A DNA stretch of 64,000 nucleotides. Origin: RECM01 sp047921215. Its GTDB lineage: Bacteria > Bacteroidota > Rhodothermia > Balneolales > Cyclonatronaceae. Location: assembly GCA_047921215.1 (NCBI GenBank), contig JBLRWO010000007.1:53106-117105 (forward strand), given 5' to 3'. The position numbers were made by a program, and so were the translations under genes. Below the pieces are notes generated by a model. It saw only the letters and a program-made list of their open reading frames with translations. It was not told the DNA's origin and made no database searches. This document shows, in pieces, positions 1-7,390 of this stretch (position 1 is the first letter of the stretch; each line of letters starts with the position of its first letter).

Positions 1-444
1 AGGTTTGTAGCTTTCTTCATAAGCGCCCTCTTCCTGGCGGGAGTCGCCTTCGGCTATCTCATCCTCACGCCTTTTGCACTGCAGTTTTTTACCCAGTTTC
101 AGATATCGGAAGCCGTCAGGAACGACTTCGACATCAACGCCTATTTTTCGTCTCTAACCCTGTGGGTGATTGCCTGCGGAGTCATTTTTCAGCTGCCCAT
201 GGTCAGTTTCGGTTTGTCGAAAATCGGTCTTCTTACACCCGAGTTTCTTATCAAACACAGAAAAGTGGCTATCATACTTTGTTTCATACTGGCTGCATTT
301 ATAACCCCGCCCGATCCCGTTTCACAGTTCCTCATCGCTATACCGCTGCTTCTGCTCTACCAGTTCAGCATCTACATCAGCCGGGTAACCGTACGTCGCC
401 GGAACAGGGAGATATGGGGCAAAAACGGTCCTCCGGGCGAGTAA
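1..444 (+). CDS. tatC: Sec-independent (twin-arginine) translocase subunit TatC, C-terminal part
   Basis: The reading frame is open from the first base of the window, so the N-terminal portion lies outside; 147 residues are visible. TatC is the multi-spanning inner-membrane subunit of the Tat system and recognises the twin-arginine signal of folded exported proteins. The visible part holds the last four or so membrane segments, including the stretches LTLWVIACGVIFQLPMVSF and KVAIILCFILAAFITPPDP, which match the conserved TatC core (F-Q-P and the ITPPD-P turn). It ends in a short basic, hydrophilic tail typical of the family. The next gene starts 85 bases downstream on the same strand. Confidence 0.9.
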   Translation, partial: RFVAFFISALFLAGVAFGYLILTPFALQFFTQFQISEAVRNDFDINAYFSSLTLWVIACGVIFQLPMVSFGLSKIGLLTPEFLIKHRKVAIILCFILAAFITPPDPVSQFLIAIPLLLLYQFSIYISRVTVRRRNREIWGKNGPPGE

Positions 445-529
445 TACCCGGATCCGGTTCATCACTGGCACCCACTGCCACCAAAATCTGAATGCATGCT
501 GAACACAGCCCTGCAACACCCTGTTTCCG

Positions 530-2542
530 ATGCCCAATAAACTGATCAACGAATCATCGCCCTACCTGCTCCAGCACGCCCGGAACCCCGTTAACTGGTA
601 TCCATGGGGTGATGAAGCCCTGCAGAAAGCCCGCCGGGAAAACAAACTTATCTTTCTTAGCATAGGGTATTCGAGCTGCCACTGGTGTCATGTGATGGAG
701 CATGAATCGTTTGAGGATGAGAAAACCGCACACTTTCTGAATGAACACTATGTTTCCATAAAAGTGGATCGCGAGGAACGACCCGATATTGATGCCGTCT
801 ACATGGAAGCCGTACAGATCATGGGTCAGCAGGGCGGATGGCCGCTTAACGTATGGCTTACCCCGGAACTGGACCCGGTATTTGGCGGCACCTATTTCCC
901 GAAATCCGGCATGCACGGGCGGCCCTCATTCATGGACGTGCTGCATCGGCTCATCCAGGTCTTTGATCCGGAAAATCCCGAGATAAAAGACCGTATCGGC
1001 CGCATCCGGGCAGCCCTCGGGCAGGATCTGTACGCCCATATTGAAACATCACCGCTCAATGACGGGCTGTTCCTGAATGCAGCCGGGGTTTTGAGTAAAA
1101 ATTACGATCCGGTTGACGGCGGCTTTTCTCCAGCACCCAAATTCCCGATGGCCATGTGCATTGAATTCCTGATCAGGCTCGGTGCAGCTGCACCCGACAG
1201 GACCCGCACGGACATGGCGCTCAACTCGCTGCGAAAAATGATATCGGGGGGCATTTACGACCAGATTGGTGGAGGCTTCCACCGCTACAGCACTGATACA
1301 CGCTGGCTCGTGCCCCATTTTGAAAAAATGCTCTACGATCAGGCCCTGCTGCTTTCGGCCCTGACCGATGCACACCTGGCCGCTGACGATCCCGCATTTG
1401 CTGATACCATTGCCGGAACCATCGGTTTTCTGAAACGGGAACTGAGAGATCCCTCCGGCGCCTTCTATTCGGCCCTCGATGCCGATACCGAAGGCGAGGA
1501 AGGACGTTTCTATGTATGGACATGGGATGAACTTTCCGGTCTGCTTGAACCGGACGAACTTGAATACACGCAGACCTATCTGGGCGCAACGGAGACCGGA
1601 AACTGGGAAGGTGTGAACATTCTGACAAAGACCCGGCCTTCAATACCCGGAGAAATGAGTGCCCTTGCCAAAACCGTTCACCAAAAGCTGCTGGATGAAC
1701 GGAACCGCCGCGTACGACCGGGGCTTGACGACAAGGTGATCACTTCATGGAATGCCATGCTTCTGAAATCATTGTGCAAAGCGGCGCGCGCATTCAACCA
1801 TGCTGAATGGAGGGAGGATGCCATCCGGCTGGCAGACTTCCTGGCCGGCACCATGATAACCGATAATGGCCTGATGCGTATCTGGAAGAACGGCAGGGTC
1901 AGTCAGCCGGGTTTCCTGGATGACTATGCCCTTCTTGCCGAATCGCTCACCTTCGCCTTTGAGCTCACCGGCGATGAAGCACTGCTCACCGCGGCCACCG
2001 GTCTTTGCAATACCCTCCTCGAATCCTTCCACGACCCGGACAAAAAAGCATTCTACTATACCGCCGGAGACCATGACGAACTGCCGGTCAGGACCCGCAA
2101 TATTTTCGACAACGCCGAGCCATCGGGAACCTCCGCAGCCATATCGGCGCTATGGCGAACCGGAATGCTCAGCGGCAACTCGCGCTTCAGGGATGTGGCC
2201 GAAGAAGCGGCCGCTCAGCTCGTGAACATTGCCTCCAAACACGCATCCGCTTTCGGTTACCTGCTCAATACAGCAATTACGATACACAACCACACTCAAG
2301 AAATCGTAATAAGCGGCCCCCCGTCAGACGAAATCCGGGATGTCCTTGCCGGAACATACCACCCGTTTTCACTGATCGTTGAAGGCCCAACATTCGAAAA
2401 CTCAACTCTGCCCACCCTCAAAGGCAAAAAACCGCTGAACAACCGAACCACCATCTACATCTGCCAGAATTTCACCTGCCTCCAACCCACCCACGACCCG
2501 GGAGATCTTCCTGCGAGAGTCCGCAGGACCTCGCAGAGCTGA
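530..2542 (+). CDS. YyaL/SPATA20-type thioredoxin-domain protein (DUF255)
   Basis: 670 residues, the usual length for the YyaL/spermatogenesis-associated protein 20 family. The N-terminal third is a thioredoxin-like fold with the family signature INESSPYLLQHARNPVNWYPW and a redox-type CHWC motif at residues 50-53. The remainder resembles an (alpha/alpha)-barrel of the glycoside hydrolase/epimerase type, with the family motif GGGFHRYSTDTRWLVPHFEKM near residue 250. No signal peptide is visible, so it is presumably cytoplasmic. Biochemical function is not established for bacterial members. A terminator-like hairpin follows the gene, so it appears to be transcribed alone or as the end of the tat unit. 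Confidence 0.88.
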   Translation: MPNKLINESSPYLLQHARNPVNWYPWGDEALQKARRENKLIFLSIGYSSCHWCHVMEHESFEDEKTAHFLNEHYVSIKVDREERPDIDAVYMEAVQIMGQQGGWPLNVWLTPELDPVFGGTYFPKSGMHGRPSFMDVLHRLIQVFDPENPEIKDRIGRIRAALGQDLYAHIETSPLNDGLFLNAAGVLSKNYDPVDGGFSPAPKFPMAMCIEFLIRLGAAAPDRTRTDMALNSLRKMISGGIYDQIGGGFHRYSTDTRWLVPHFEKMLYDQALLLSALTDAHLAADDPAFADTIAGTIGFLKRELRDPSGAFYSALDADTEGEEGRFYVWTWDELSGLLEPDELEYTQTYLGATETGNWEGVNILTKTRPSIPGEMSALAKTVHQKLLDERNRRVRPGLDDKVITSWNAMLLKSLCKAARAFNHAEWREDAIRLADFLAGTMITDNGLMRIWKNGRVSQPGFLDDYALLAESLTFAFELTGDEALLTAATGLCNTLLESFHDPDKKAFYYTAGDHDELPVRTRNIFDNAEPSGTSAAISALWRTGMLSGNSRFRDVAEEAAAQLVNIASKHASAFGYLLNTAITIHNHTQEIVISGPPSDEIRDVLAGTYHPFSLIVEGPTFENSTLPTLKGKKPLNNRTTIYICQNFTCLQPTHDPGDLPARVRRTSQS

Positions 2543-2546
2543 TCTC

Positions 2547-2628
2547 TGCCGGCATGCCAATGCCGGCCGGAGTGTATTGCACAGTTCATTTTGCACAGCA
2601 CAGACCGCCCTGCATTGGCATGCCGGCA
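2547..2628. repeat. Perfect 17-bp inverted repeat after the YyaL gene
   Basis: The arm TGCCGGCATGCCAATGC (2547-2563) is matched exactly by its reverse complement at 2612-2628, separated by 48 bases that contain short repeats of TTGCACAG. It lies five bases past the stop codon. The arms could form a long stem in RNA, but there is no T-run right after it. It could be a REP-like or transcript-end structure. Confidence 0.6.
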
Positions 2629-2754
2629 CCATATTTTGCTGTACCTTATTTTGCTGCAGATTATATTACTGCACGATGTCATGCTGACAGCATTCCGGGG
2701 GATATGAATCCGAACAAACCCGGAGCACCCTCAATGGCACTGAAAGTGCCATCA

Positions 2755-2813
2755 AAAGAGCCACTATTCAAGGTCCTGCGCTGCGCTCCGGACTCTTGAA
2801 TGAGGCTCTTTTT
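2755..2813 (+). terminator. Terminator-like hairpin
   Basis: AAAGAGCC at 2755-2762 pairs with GGCTCTTT at 2804-2811 and the pairing continues inward (ATTCAAG with CTTGAAT). A run of T follows the outer arm. A smaller hairpin, GGCAC-TGAAA-GTGCC, lies just before it at 2736-2750. It fits as the end signal of the upstream gene. Confidence 0.5.
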
Positions 2814-2825
2814 ACTTTAATTTTG
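2796..2825 (+). promoter_or_regulatory. Candidate Bacteroidota-type promoter for the FKBP lipoprotein
   Basis: TAATTTTG at 2818-2825 is an exact match to the Bacteroidota -7 element TAnnTTTG. A TTG at 2796-2798 lies 19 bases upstream, the expected spacing for the -33 element. Transcription would start near 2832, about 60 bases before the FKBP start codon. The match is by eye only. Confidence 0.4.
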
Positions 2826-2842
2826 TATCTTGTATGATACTA

Positions 2843-2865
2843 GCGCGGTGATTGCCGCGTTTTTT
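2843..2865 (+). terminator. Short GC-rich hairpin plus T-run in the FKBP leader
   Basis: CGCGG at 2844-2848 pairs with CCGCG at 2855-2859 and is followed at once by six T residues, the form of an intrinsic terminator. It lies between the candidate promoter and the FKBP start codon, so it may act as a leader attenuator rather than an end signal. The stem is short (5 bp). Confidence 0.4.
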
Positions 2866-2893
2866 AGTTCACAATCCAGAACAAACGATTTTT

Positions 2894-3379
2894 ATGACCA
2901 GCAAGCTCCGATCTGTTTTAGTATTAATGTCACTCCTGTTGCTTTCGGGATACCTTACGGCCTGCAGTGATGGCTTTACATTCCGCCCGCCCGACTTCAC
3001 CCTGGCCCCCGAGCCTTTCGATATCAGTAATGTCACTCCAACTACCACACCGGAAGGACTTGTGATTTATGTTGTACAGGAGGGTCAGGCTTTTTTAGGG
3101 CCCGCTGCTGAACGCGACCGTGTGCTGGTTCGCTATACACTCCGCCTTGAAGACGGCAGCATCGAAGACAGCAGCTATCGTGACCGTAATCCCGACCCGG
3201 TTCAGTTCAGCCTGAGCGAAGTTATCAGAGGCTTCCGCGAGGGTATTGTTGGCATGATTGAGGGCGAAAAACGCGTAATTCTTGTGCCACCGGCCCTTGG
3301 CTATGCCAACCAGCCAGGTCACCGCCTTGGTAGCGAAACGCTGCGCTACGACGTGGAATTAGTCTCCATACTCGACTAG
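2894..3379 (+). CDS. FKBP-type peptidyl-prolyl cis-trans isomerase lipoprotein
   Basis: 161 residues from the ATG. An in-frame TTG at 2852 would add 14 residues before the signal peptide and overlaps the leader hairpin, so it was not chosen. The N terminus is a lipoprotein signal, MTSKLRS followed by a hydrophobic core and the lipobox LTAC. After a proline-rich spacer, residues of roughly 55-161 form an FKBP domain: GLVIYVVQEG, DRVLVRYTLRLEDG, SEVIRGFREGIVGM, PPALGYA and YDVELVSI match the fold's strands and active-site pocket. It would catalyse prolyl isomerisation in the periplasm or at the outer membrane. Its last 21 bases overlap the 3' end of the convergent alanine racemase gene. Confidence 0.85.
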   Translation: MTSKLRSVLVLMSLLLLSGYLTACSDGFTFRPPDFTLAPEPFDISNVTPTTTPEGLVIYVVQEGQAFLGPAAERDRVLVRYTLRLEDGSIEDSSYRDRNPDPVQFSLSEVIRGFREGIVGMIEGEKRVILVPPALGYANQPGHRLGSETLRYDVELVSILD

Positions 3380-4438
3380 GCGTTTCACCTTCGGGCTTAT
3401 TCCGCACAGAATTTCATACGGGATGGTACCTGCCAGTTCAGCCCATTTTCCGGCATGGTTTTTAACCGTATCCAGAACCTGAACCACCGAACTGTTGATG
3501 TCAACCGGTTCGCCGGAAAATGCCATGATGTAATCCATCGTCACAATACCCGTCTGTGGCAGTTCAACTCCGTTTACACTCACCCGGATTTTCCCGCTGA
3601 GCTGCCGCGGCAAACCATCGGCATACCCCACAGGGATGGTGAGCAGATATCCGTCATCAGGAGCCGACCATCGCGCACCGTAACTCACCGTCTCACCTTT
3701 GCTGATTTTCCTGCATTGTACAACTGACGCCTCCCAGCTCAATGCGGGTTTCAGTTCGGGCAATTCAGTACTGCCCGGTGCATAACCGTACATACTGATT
3801 CCATGCCGCACCATATCGAAATGGCTGTCAGGATAGTGCAGAATACCCCCGCTGTTGGCTATGTGGGTTATCAGATGCTCCGGAAACCGGGCCCTCAACG
3901 AACGGAAAAGCTCAAGCTGGTGGTGGGCTTTTGGAGATCCGGCTTCATCCGAAGTGGCAAAATGGCTCATAATTCCTTCTATAAACAGATGGTCAGCCTT
4001 TTTTATGGCATCCAGAACCTCCGCTGTCTGCTCAGGCAGGAATCCGAGTCTGCCCATGCCCGTATCAAAAGCCAGGTGGCATCGCGTACCCGGATGAAGC
4101 ATTGAGAACTGACCGGTATGACTCACAACCGCCGTAAGTTGGTAGCGTTCATACAATGCGGCATTATGTACCCCGGGAACGCCAAATACCATTATGGGCC
4201 TGGTGATGTCCGCATCCCGCAGTTCCATACCCTCCTCAACCGAGGCTACACCGAACCAGTCAACGGCTTCCTGCGTCATCTGTGCAATATGTACAGATCC
4301 GTGACCATACGCGTCGGCCTTCACAACAGCCATCTTTTTAACATCGGGTCGGGTTTTATCAGCCAGTACCCTCAGGTTATTCATGATGTTTTCCGCGTGT
4401 ACAACAGCCCGGGTACTGTGGTAGGCTTTTTCAAGCAT
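3359..4438 (-). CDS. alr: Alanine racemase
   Basis: 359 residues from the start MLEKAYHSTRAVV; the frame stays open upstream, but that stretch lies inside the preceding gene and has no family match. This PLP enzyme interconverts L- and D-alanine for peptidoglycan. The PLP lysine is K40 in VVKADAYGHG, the second catalytic base is Y253 in VSYGARW, and the PLP-domain motif HFDMVRHGISMYGY and the C-terminal VGYADGLPR are present. The start lies four bases after the M50 protease stop, so the two genes are probably co-transcribed. A second alr homologue lies at 47964-49121, and this copy is the better candidate for the housekeeping enzyme. Confidence 0.92.
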   Translation of the reverse strand: MLEKAYHSTRAVVHAENIMNNLRVLADKTRPDVKKMAVVKADAYGHGSVHIAQMTQEAVDWFGVASVEEGMELRDADITRPIMVFGVPGVHNAALYERYQLTAVVSHTGQFSMLHPGTRCHLAFDTGMGRLGFLPEQTAEVLDAIKKADHLFIEGIMSHFATSDEAGSPKAHHQLELFRSLRARFPEHLITHIANSGGILHYPDSHFDMVRHGISMYGYAPGSTELPELKPALSWEASVVQCRKISKGETVSYGARWSAPDDGYLLTIPVGYADGLPRQLSGKIRVSVNGVELPQTGIVTMDYIMAFSGEPVDINSSVVQVLDTVKNHAGKWAELAGTIPYEILCGISPKVKRLVEYGD

Positions 4439-4442
4439 GGTA

Positions 4443-5567
4443 TTATCCAGTAAAAAAAATATCTTCGTTTTTGTGATGTTCAAGCAGCCAGAATCGGAGT
4501 TCGTGCGCATTACAGATACCTTTTAACACCCCATTGCTGAAAACAGGCAAATATTCGGCACTGAAACGGACATTACTCATAAAAGATGATTCTTCCGAAA
4601 TTTCAACATAATCGCCCGGCTCGGGCTTACGGTAGTAGGGCTCCAGGACGATCGGATTCAGGACGATCGGATTCATGGGATCCCTGGTTATATCCCGGCC
4701 GTGGATCACCGCGGTCAGTCCTTTGTCACCCATTACCGGAATGATGCTCCTCTCAAGAAAACGGTCATTCCTGTTCATCAGTTTCTCCACAATTTCCTCC
4801 GGTGCCTGACCGGGATCGATGTTCAGTACCAGGTCCTGCAGGCCCGGCATCTGGATGAGTTCATCCCGTCCCGTATAGGCAGTGTAGGCCAGATAGAGCG
4901 CAAGAAGGCCCATCCAGACCGACCATTCGTTATCGAGCATCACGTAATCGAACAAACCACCGAGAAAGATCAGACCGATAACCACCGCACCCGTACGGTA
5001 CATTCTGACAGATGAGCGGAAGTAGTTGTCGTTAATCTTCCAGAACAGAGCACGCAGGGCACGCCCGCCGTCGAGCGGATAAACGGGTATCATATTGAAC
5101 AGTGCCAGCAGCAGGTTTACATACAAAATGAATTGTATTACATGGAATTCGACAAAAAAATAGGGTTTCACGAGCAGCATCAGCGGCCACAGCAGCAATG
5201 CGAGCACCAGGGAAGCCACGGGACCAGACAGGGCGATCAACAGTTCATCCGACGGGCGAAGCGGCCTGTGCCGTAATTCGGCCATACCTCCAAAAAGAAA
5301 AAGGTGGATGCGTTCAATCGGTACATTCAGTTTTCGGGCGGCAATGGCATGGCCCAGTTCGTGTACAATAATGGATAAAATGAGAAGCAGGGTTGAAACA
5401 ATCCCCAGCATCCTGTACACCAGTGGTGGCTCAAAGTCAATAAGCTGAGGATAGTAACGCTCGCTTAGCAGCCATGCGAGCATCAGCATGACGACCGGCA
5501 ACAGTGGATCGATGGTGAACCGAAGCCCCCCTACAACCAGCGGTTTTCCTTTAAAAAATCTGACCAT
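4443..5567 (-). CDS. Site-2-protease-family (M50) membrane metalloprotease with degenerate CBS region
   Basis: 374 residues. The intramembrane zinc site is visible as HELGHAIAARKL near residue 70, with the second ligand motif PVYPLDGGRALRA near residue 160; both are diagnostic of M50/S2P. About six hydrophobic segments span residues 20-235. The C-terminal 130 residues contain two weak CBS-like repeats, IVEKLMNRNDRFLER...IPVMGDKGLTAVI and MSNVRFSAEYLPVFSNGVLKGI, as in the CBS-linked group of bacterial S2Ps whose activity may be gated by ligands. Substrate unknown; such enzymes commonly cleave anti-sigma factors or signal remnants. A tandem 15-base duplication gives the repeated residues NPIVL-NPIVL. 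It sits directly upstream of alr. Confidence 0.85.
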   Translation of the reverse strand: MVRFFKGKPLVVGGLRFTIDPLLPVVMLMLAWLLSERYYPQLIDFEPPLVYRMLGIVSTLLLILSIIVHELGHAIAARKLNVPIERIHLFLFGGMAELRHRPLRPSDELLIALSGPVASLVLALLLWPLMLLVKPYFFVEFHVIQFILYVNLLLALFNMIPVYPLDGGRALRALFWKINDNYFRSSVRMYRTGAVVIGLIFLGGLFDYVMLDNEWSVWMGLLALYLAYTAYTGRDELIQMPGLQDLVLNIDPGQAPEEIVEKLMNRNDRFLERSIIPVMGDKGLTAVIHGRDITRDPMNPIVLNPIVLEPYYRKPEPGDYVEISEESSFMSNVRFSAEYLPVFSNGVLKGICNAHELRFWLLEHHKNEDIFFTG

Positions 5568-5612
5568 AGTCTGCAGAAGGTAAAAAGACCCGGTGTAATT
5601 TTCTTCCCGTTT

Positions 5613-7229
5613 CTAACGGAAAGTAAAAATGCCGCCTTTTTTCTTTTTCAGGTCTTTCATTACCACATGAGCGGCATTGTACCCGGCCGCGGCAAATACC
5701 CCGCCACCAGGGTGGCAGGAAGCACTCGACAGGTAGAGGTTTTTAATCGGGGTGCGGTAGCCGCTCATCTCGGGAGTGGGCCGGAACATGAACATCTGGT
5801 CGAAGGTCATCTCCACGTGCATCACATTGCCTTTCAGCAGCCCGTGTTTGCGCTCGATGTCGAGCGGGGTCTGTATGTACCAGTCGATCAGCTTGTCTTT
5901 CATGTTCGGGGCGTATCGCACCACCTCATCGTAAATTTTCTGCGCCTCGCGTTCCCTGATGTCGTCCCACTTCAGTCCTCCGGCCAGCTCGTACGGATGC
6001 CATTGCGCCCATACAAACAGGGTGTGCGTATCTTTCGGGCACAGGGTCGGGTCAATTTTGGAAAAGGTCATGGCCAGTGCGGCCGGCCGCTCGGGCGGCA
6101 TCTTTTTCATGTAGTCGCCGATCGCGTTGTTCATGTGCTGCACCGACGGGCAGATGAGCTGCAGACCGTTGTGGATTTCAGGATCATCCGGGCATGACTC
6201 ATAGACCGGCAGCTCCTCGACCGCGCACCGGATTACCATACCAAAACCATTGCCCACATCGATATTCTTTACCTGACGCAGGGTTCCCGGTTTCAGGTGC
6301 TCCGGTCCTACAAGCTTGAGCATCGTAGTCTGAACATGGGCGTTCGATATTACCACATCCGCGGTGATCTCCTCGCCGGATTCGAGGCGCACGCCATAGG
6401 CCTCACCGTTGCCGATCAGGATGTCGGTCACAGGCACATTGCTTCGAACAACACCGCCATGGGCTTCCAGCATGGCTTTCATCGCCTGGGTGAGCATGCC
6501 GCTGCCGCCTTTGGGCCGTTTGCCCCCGCTGTGGTGGAGCATCGCCTGCCAGCCTACAAAATCGCCGGTCGCGCTCTGTCCGGGGGTCGGTCCGCTCTGG
6601 GCGGCAAACCACAACAACGCGGTCTTCAGATGAGGATTGGTAAAGTATTCATCCACTACCCGGCCGTAACTGGAAAACACACGCTGAAAACCAATCGCCT
6701 GCTCCCCTTTTTCAAACATGCCGCCATTGGTAATCTGACCCTTCATCGAGGTCATGAACATGTTGCCCATGGTCGGGGGCTTCATGAACACCTTAAGTAC
6801 CCCGAGATTGATCCGTTCCCAGAATTTGATGAACTCCTTATAGTTTTCCACATCCTCCGGGGCAACCGAGGCAATCGAGTCGAGGGTCCGCTTCATATCC
6901 CGGTAAAAATGGATGACCCCTTTGCCCCCAGGCACCGGGTACGACATGAACGGGTCCATTTCGATGTATTCCAGCCCGTACTTCTCAAGCTCAAGATCTT
7001 TTACAACCGGGGTCTGGTGGATCATGAAATGCGCAGACGATCCCACATCGATCCGGAACCCACCCGGATATTTATCCGATTCGAACATGGTTTCGGTACA
7101 TACAGCCCCGCCAATTGTATCGCGCCGCTCAAGTACACAAACACGGTAACCGGCACGGGCCAGGTAACACGCCGCCGTCATGCCGTTGTGGCCCGATCCG
7201 ACCACGACCACATCATAATGGTTTTTCAT
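5613..7229 (-). CDS. FAD-dependent NAD(P)-binding oxidoreductase, phytoene-dehydrogenase superfamily (CrtO/PYROXD2-like)
   Basis: 538 residues. The N terminus has the dinucleotide-binding signature VVVVGSGHNGMTAACYLA followed by VLERRDTIGGA, which places it in the COG1233 phytoene desaturase-like flavoproteins. The C-terminal FAD motif NLYLSSASCHPGGGVFAAAGYNA is also present. The SGHNGM form and overall length resemble CrtO-type ketolases and the PYROXD2 group more than CrtI desaturases. No other carotenoid genes lie nearby, so a pigment role is not supported by context. The start is supported by a GGAAG ribosome-binding site. It appears to be a single-gene unit. Confidence 0.8.
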   Translation of the reverse strand: MKNHYDVVVVGSGHNGMTAACYLARAGYRVCVLERRDTIGGAVCTETMFESDKYPGGFRIDVGSSAHFMIHQTPVVKDLELEKYGLEYIEMDPFMSYPVPGGKGVIHFYRDMKRTLDSIASVAPEDVENYKEFIKFWERINLGVLKVFMKPPTMGNMFMTSMKGQITNGGMFEKGEQAIGFQRVFSSYGRVVDEYFTNPHLKTALLWFAAQSGPTPGQSATGDFVGWQAMLHHSGGKRPKGGSGMLTQAMKAMLEAHGGVVRSNVPVTDILIGNGEAYGVRLESGEEITADVVISNAHVQTTMLKLVGPEHLKPGTLRQVKNIDVGNGFGMVIRCAVEELPVYESCPDDPEIHNGLQLICPSVQHMNNAIGDYMKKMPPERPAALAMTFSKIDPTLCPKDTHTLFVWAQWHPYELAGGLKWDDIREREAQKIYDEVVRYAPNMKDKLIDWYIQTPLDIERKHGLLKGNVMHVEMTFDQMFMFRPTPEMSGYRTPIKNLYLSSASCHPGGGVFAAAGYNAAHVVMKDLKKKKGGIFTFR

Positions 7230-7390
7230 GCTGCTCTTCCTTATATCTGTTGCCGTTCAAACGATTAACTAACACGAAGCGGGATTGAAACATTCGCCGG
7301 AGTTAGCACGAATACCAACAGGTAAAAACTTCGCTGTAATCATGGTATATTTAGCAGTGATTACTATCCAATTTAACCCCAAAATTTTTA

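Noticed and set aside
2852..2893. Upstream TTG start for the FKBP lipoprotein
   Set aside because: It would put 14 residues before a good lipoprotein signal and begins inside the leader hairpin.
6297..7268. Plus-strand open frame of 323 codons
   Set aside because: It lies antisense to the well-supported phytoene-dehydrogenase-like gene and its translation has no recognisable motifs; typical of shadow frames in GC-moderate genes.
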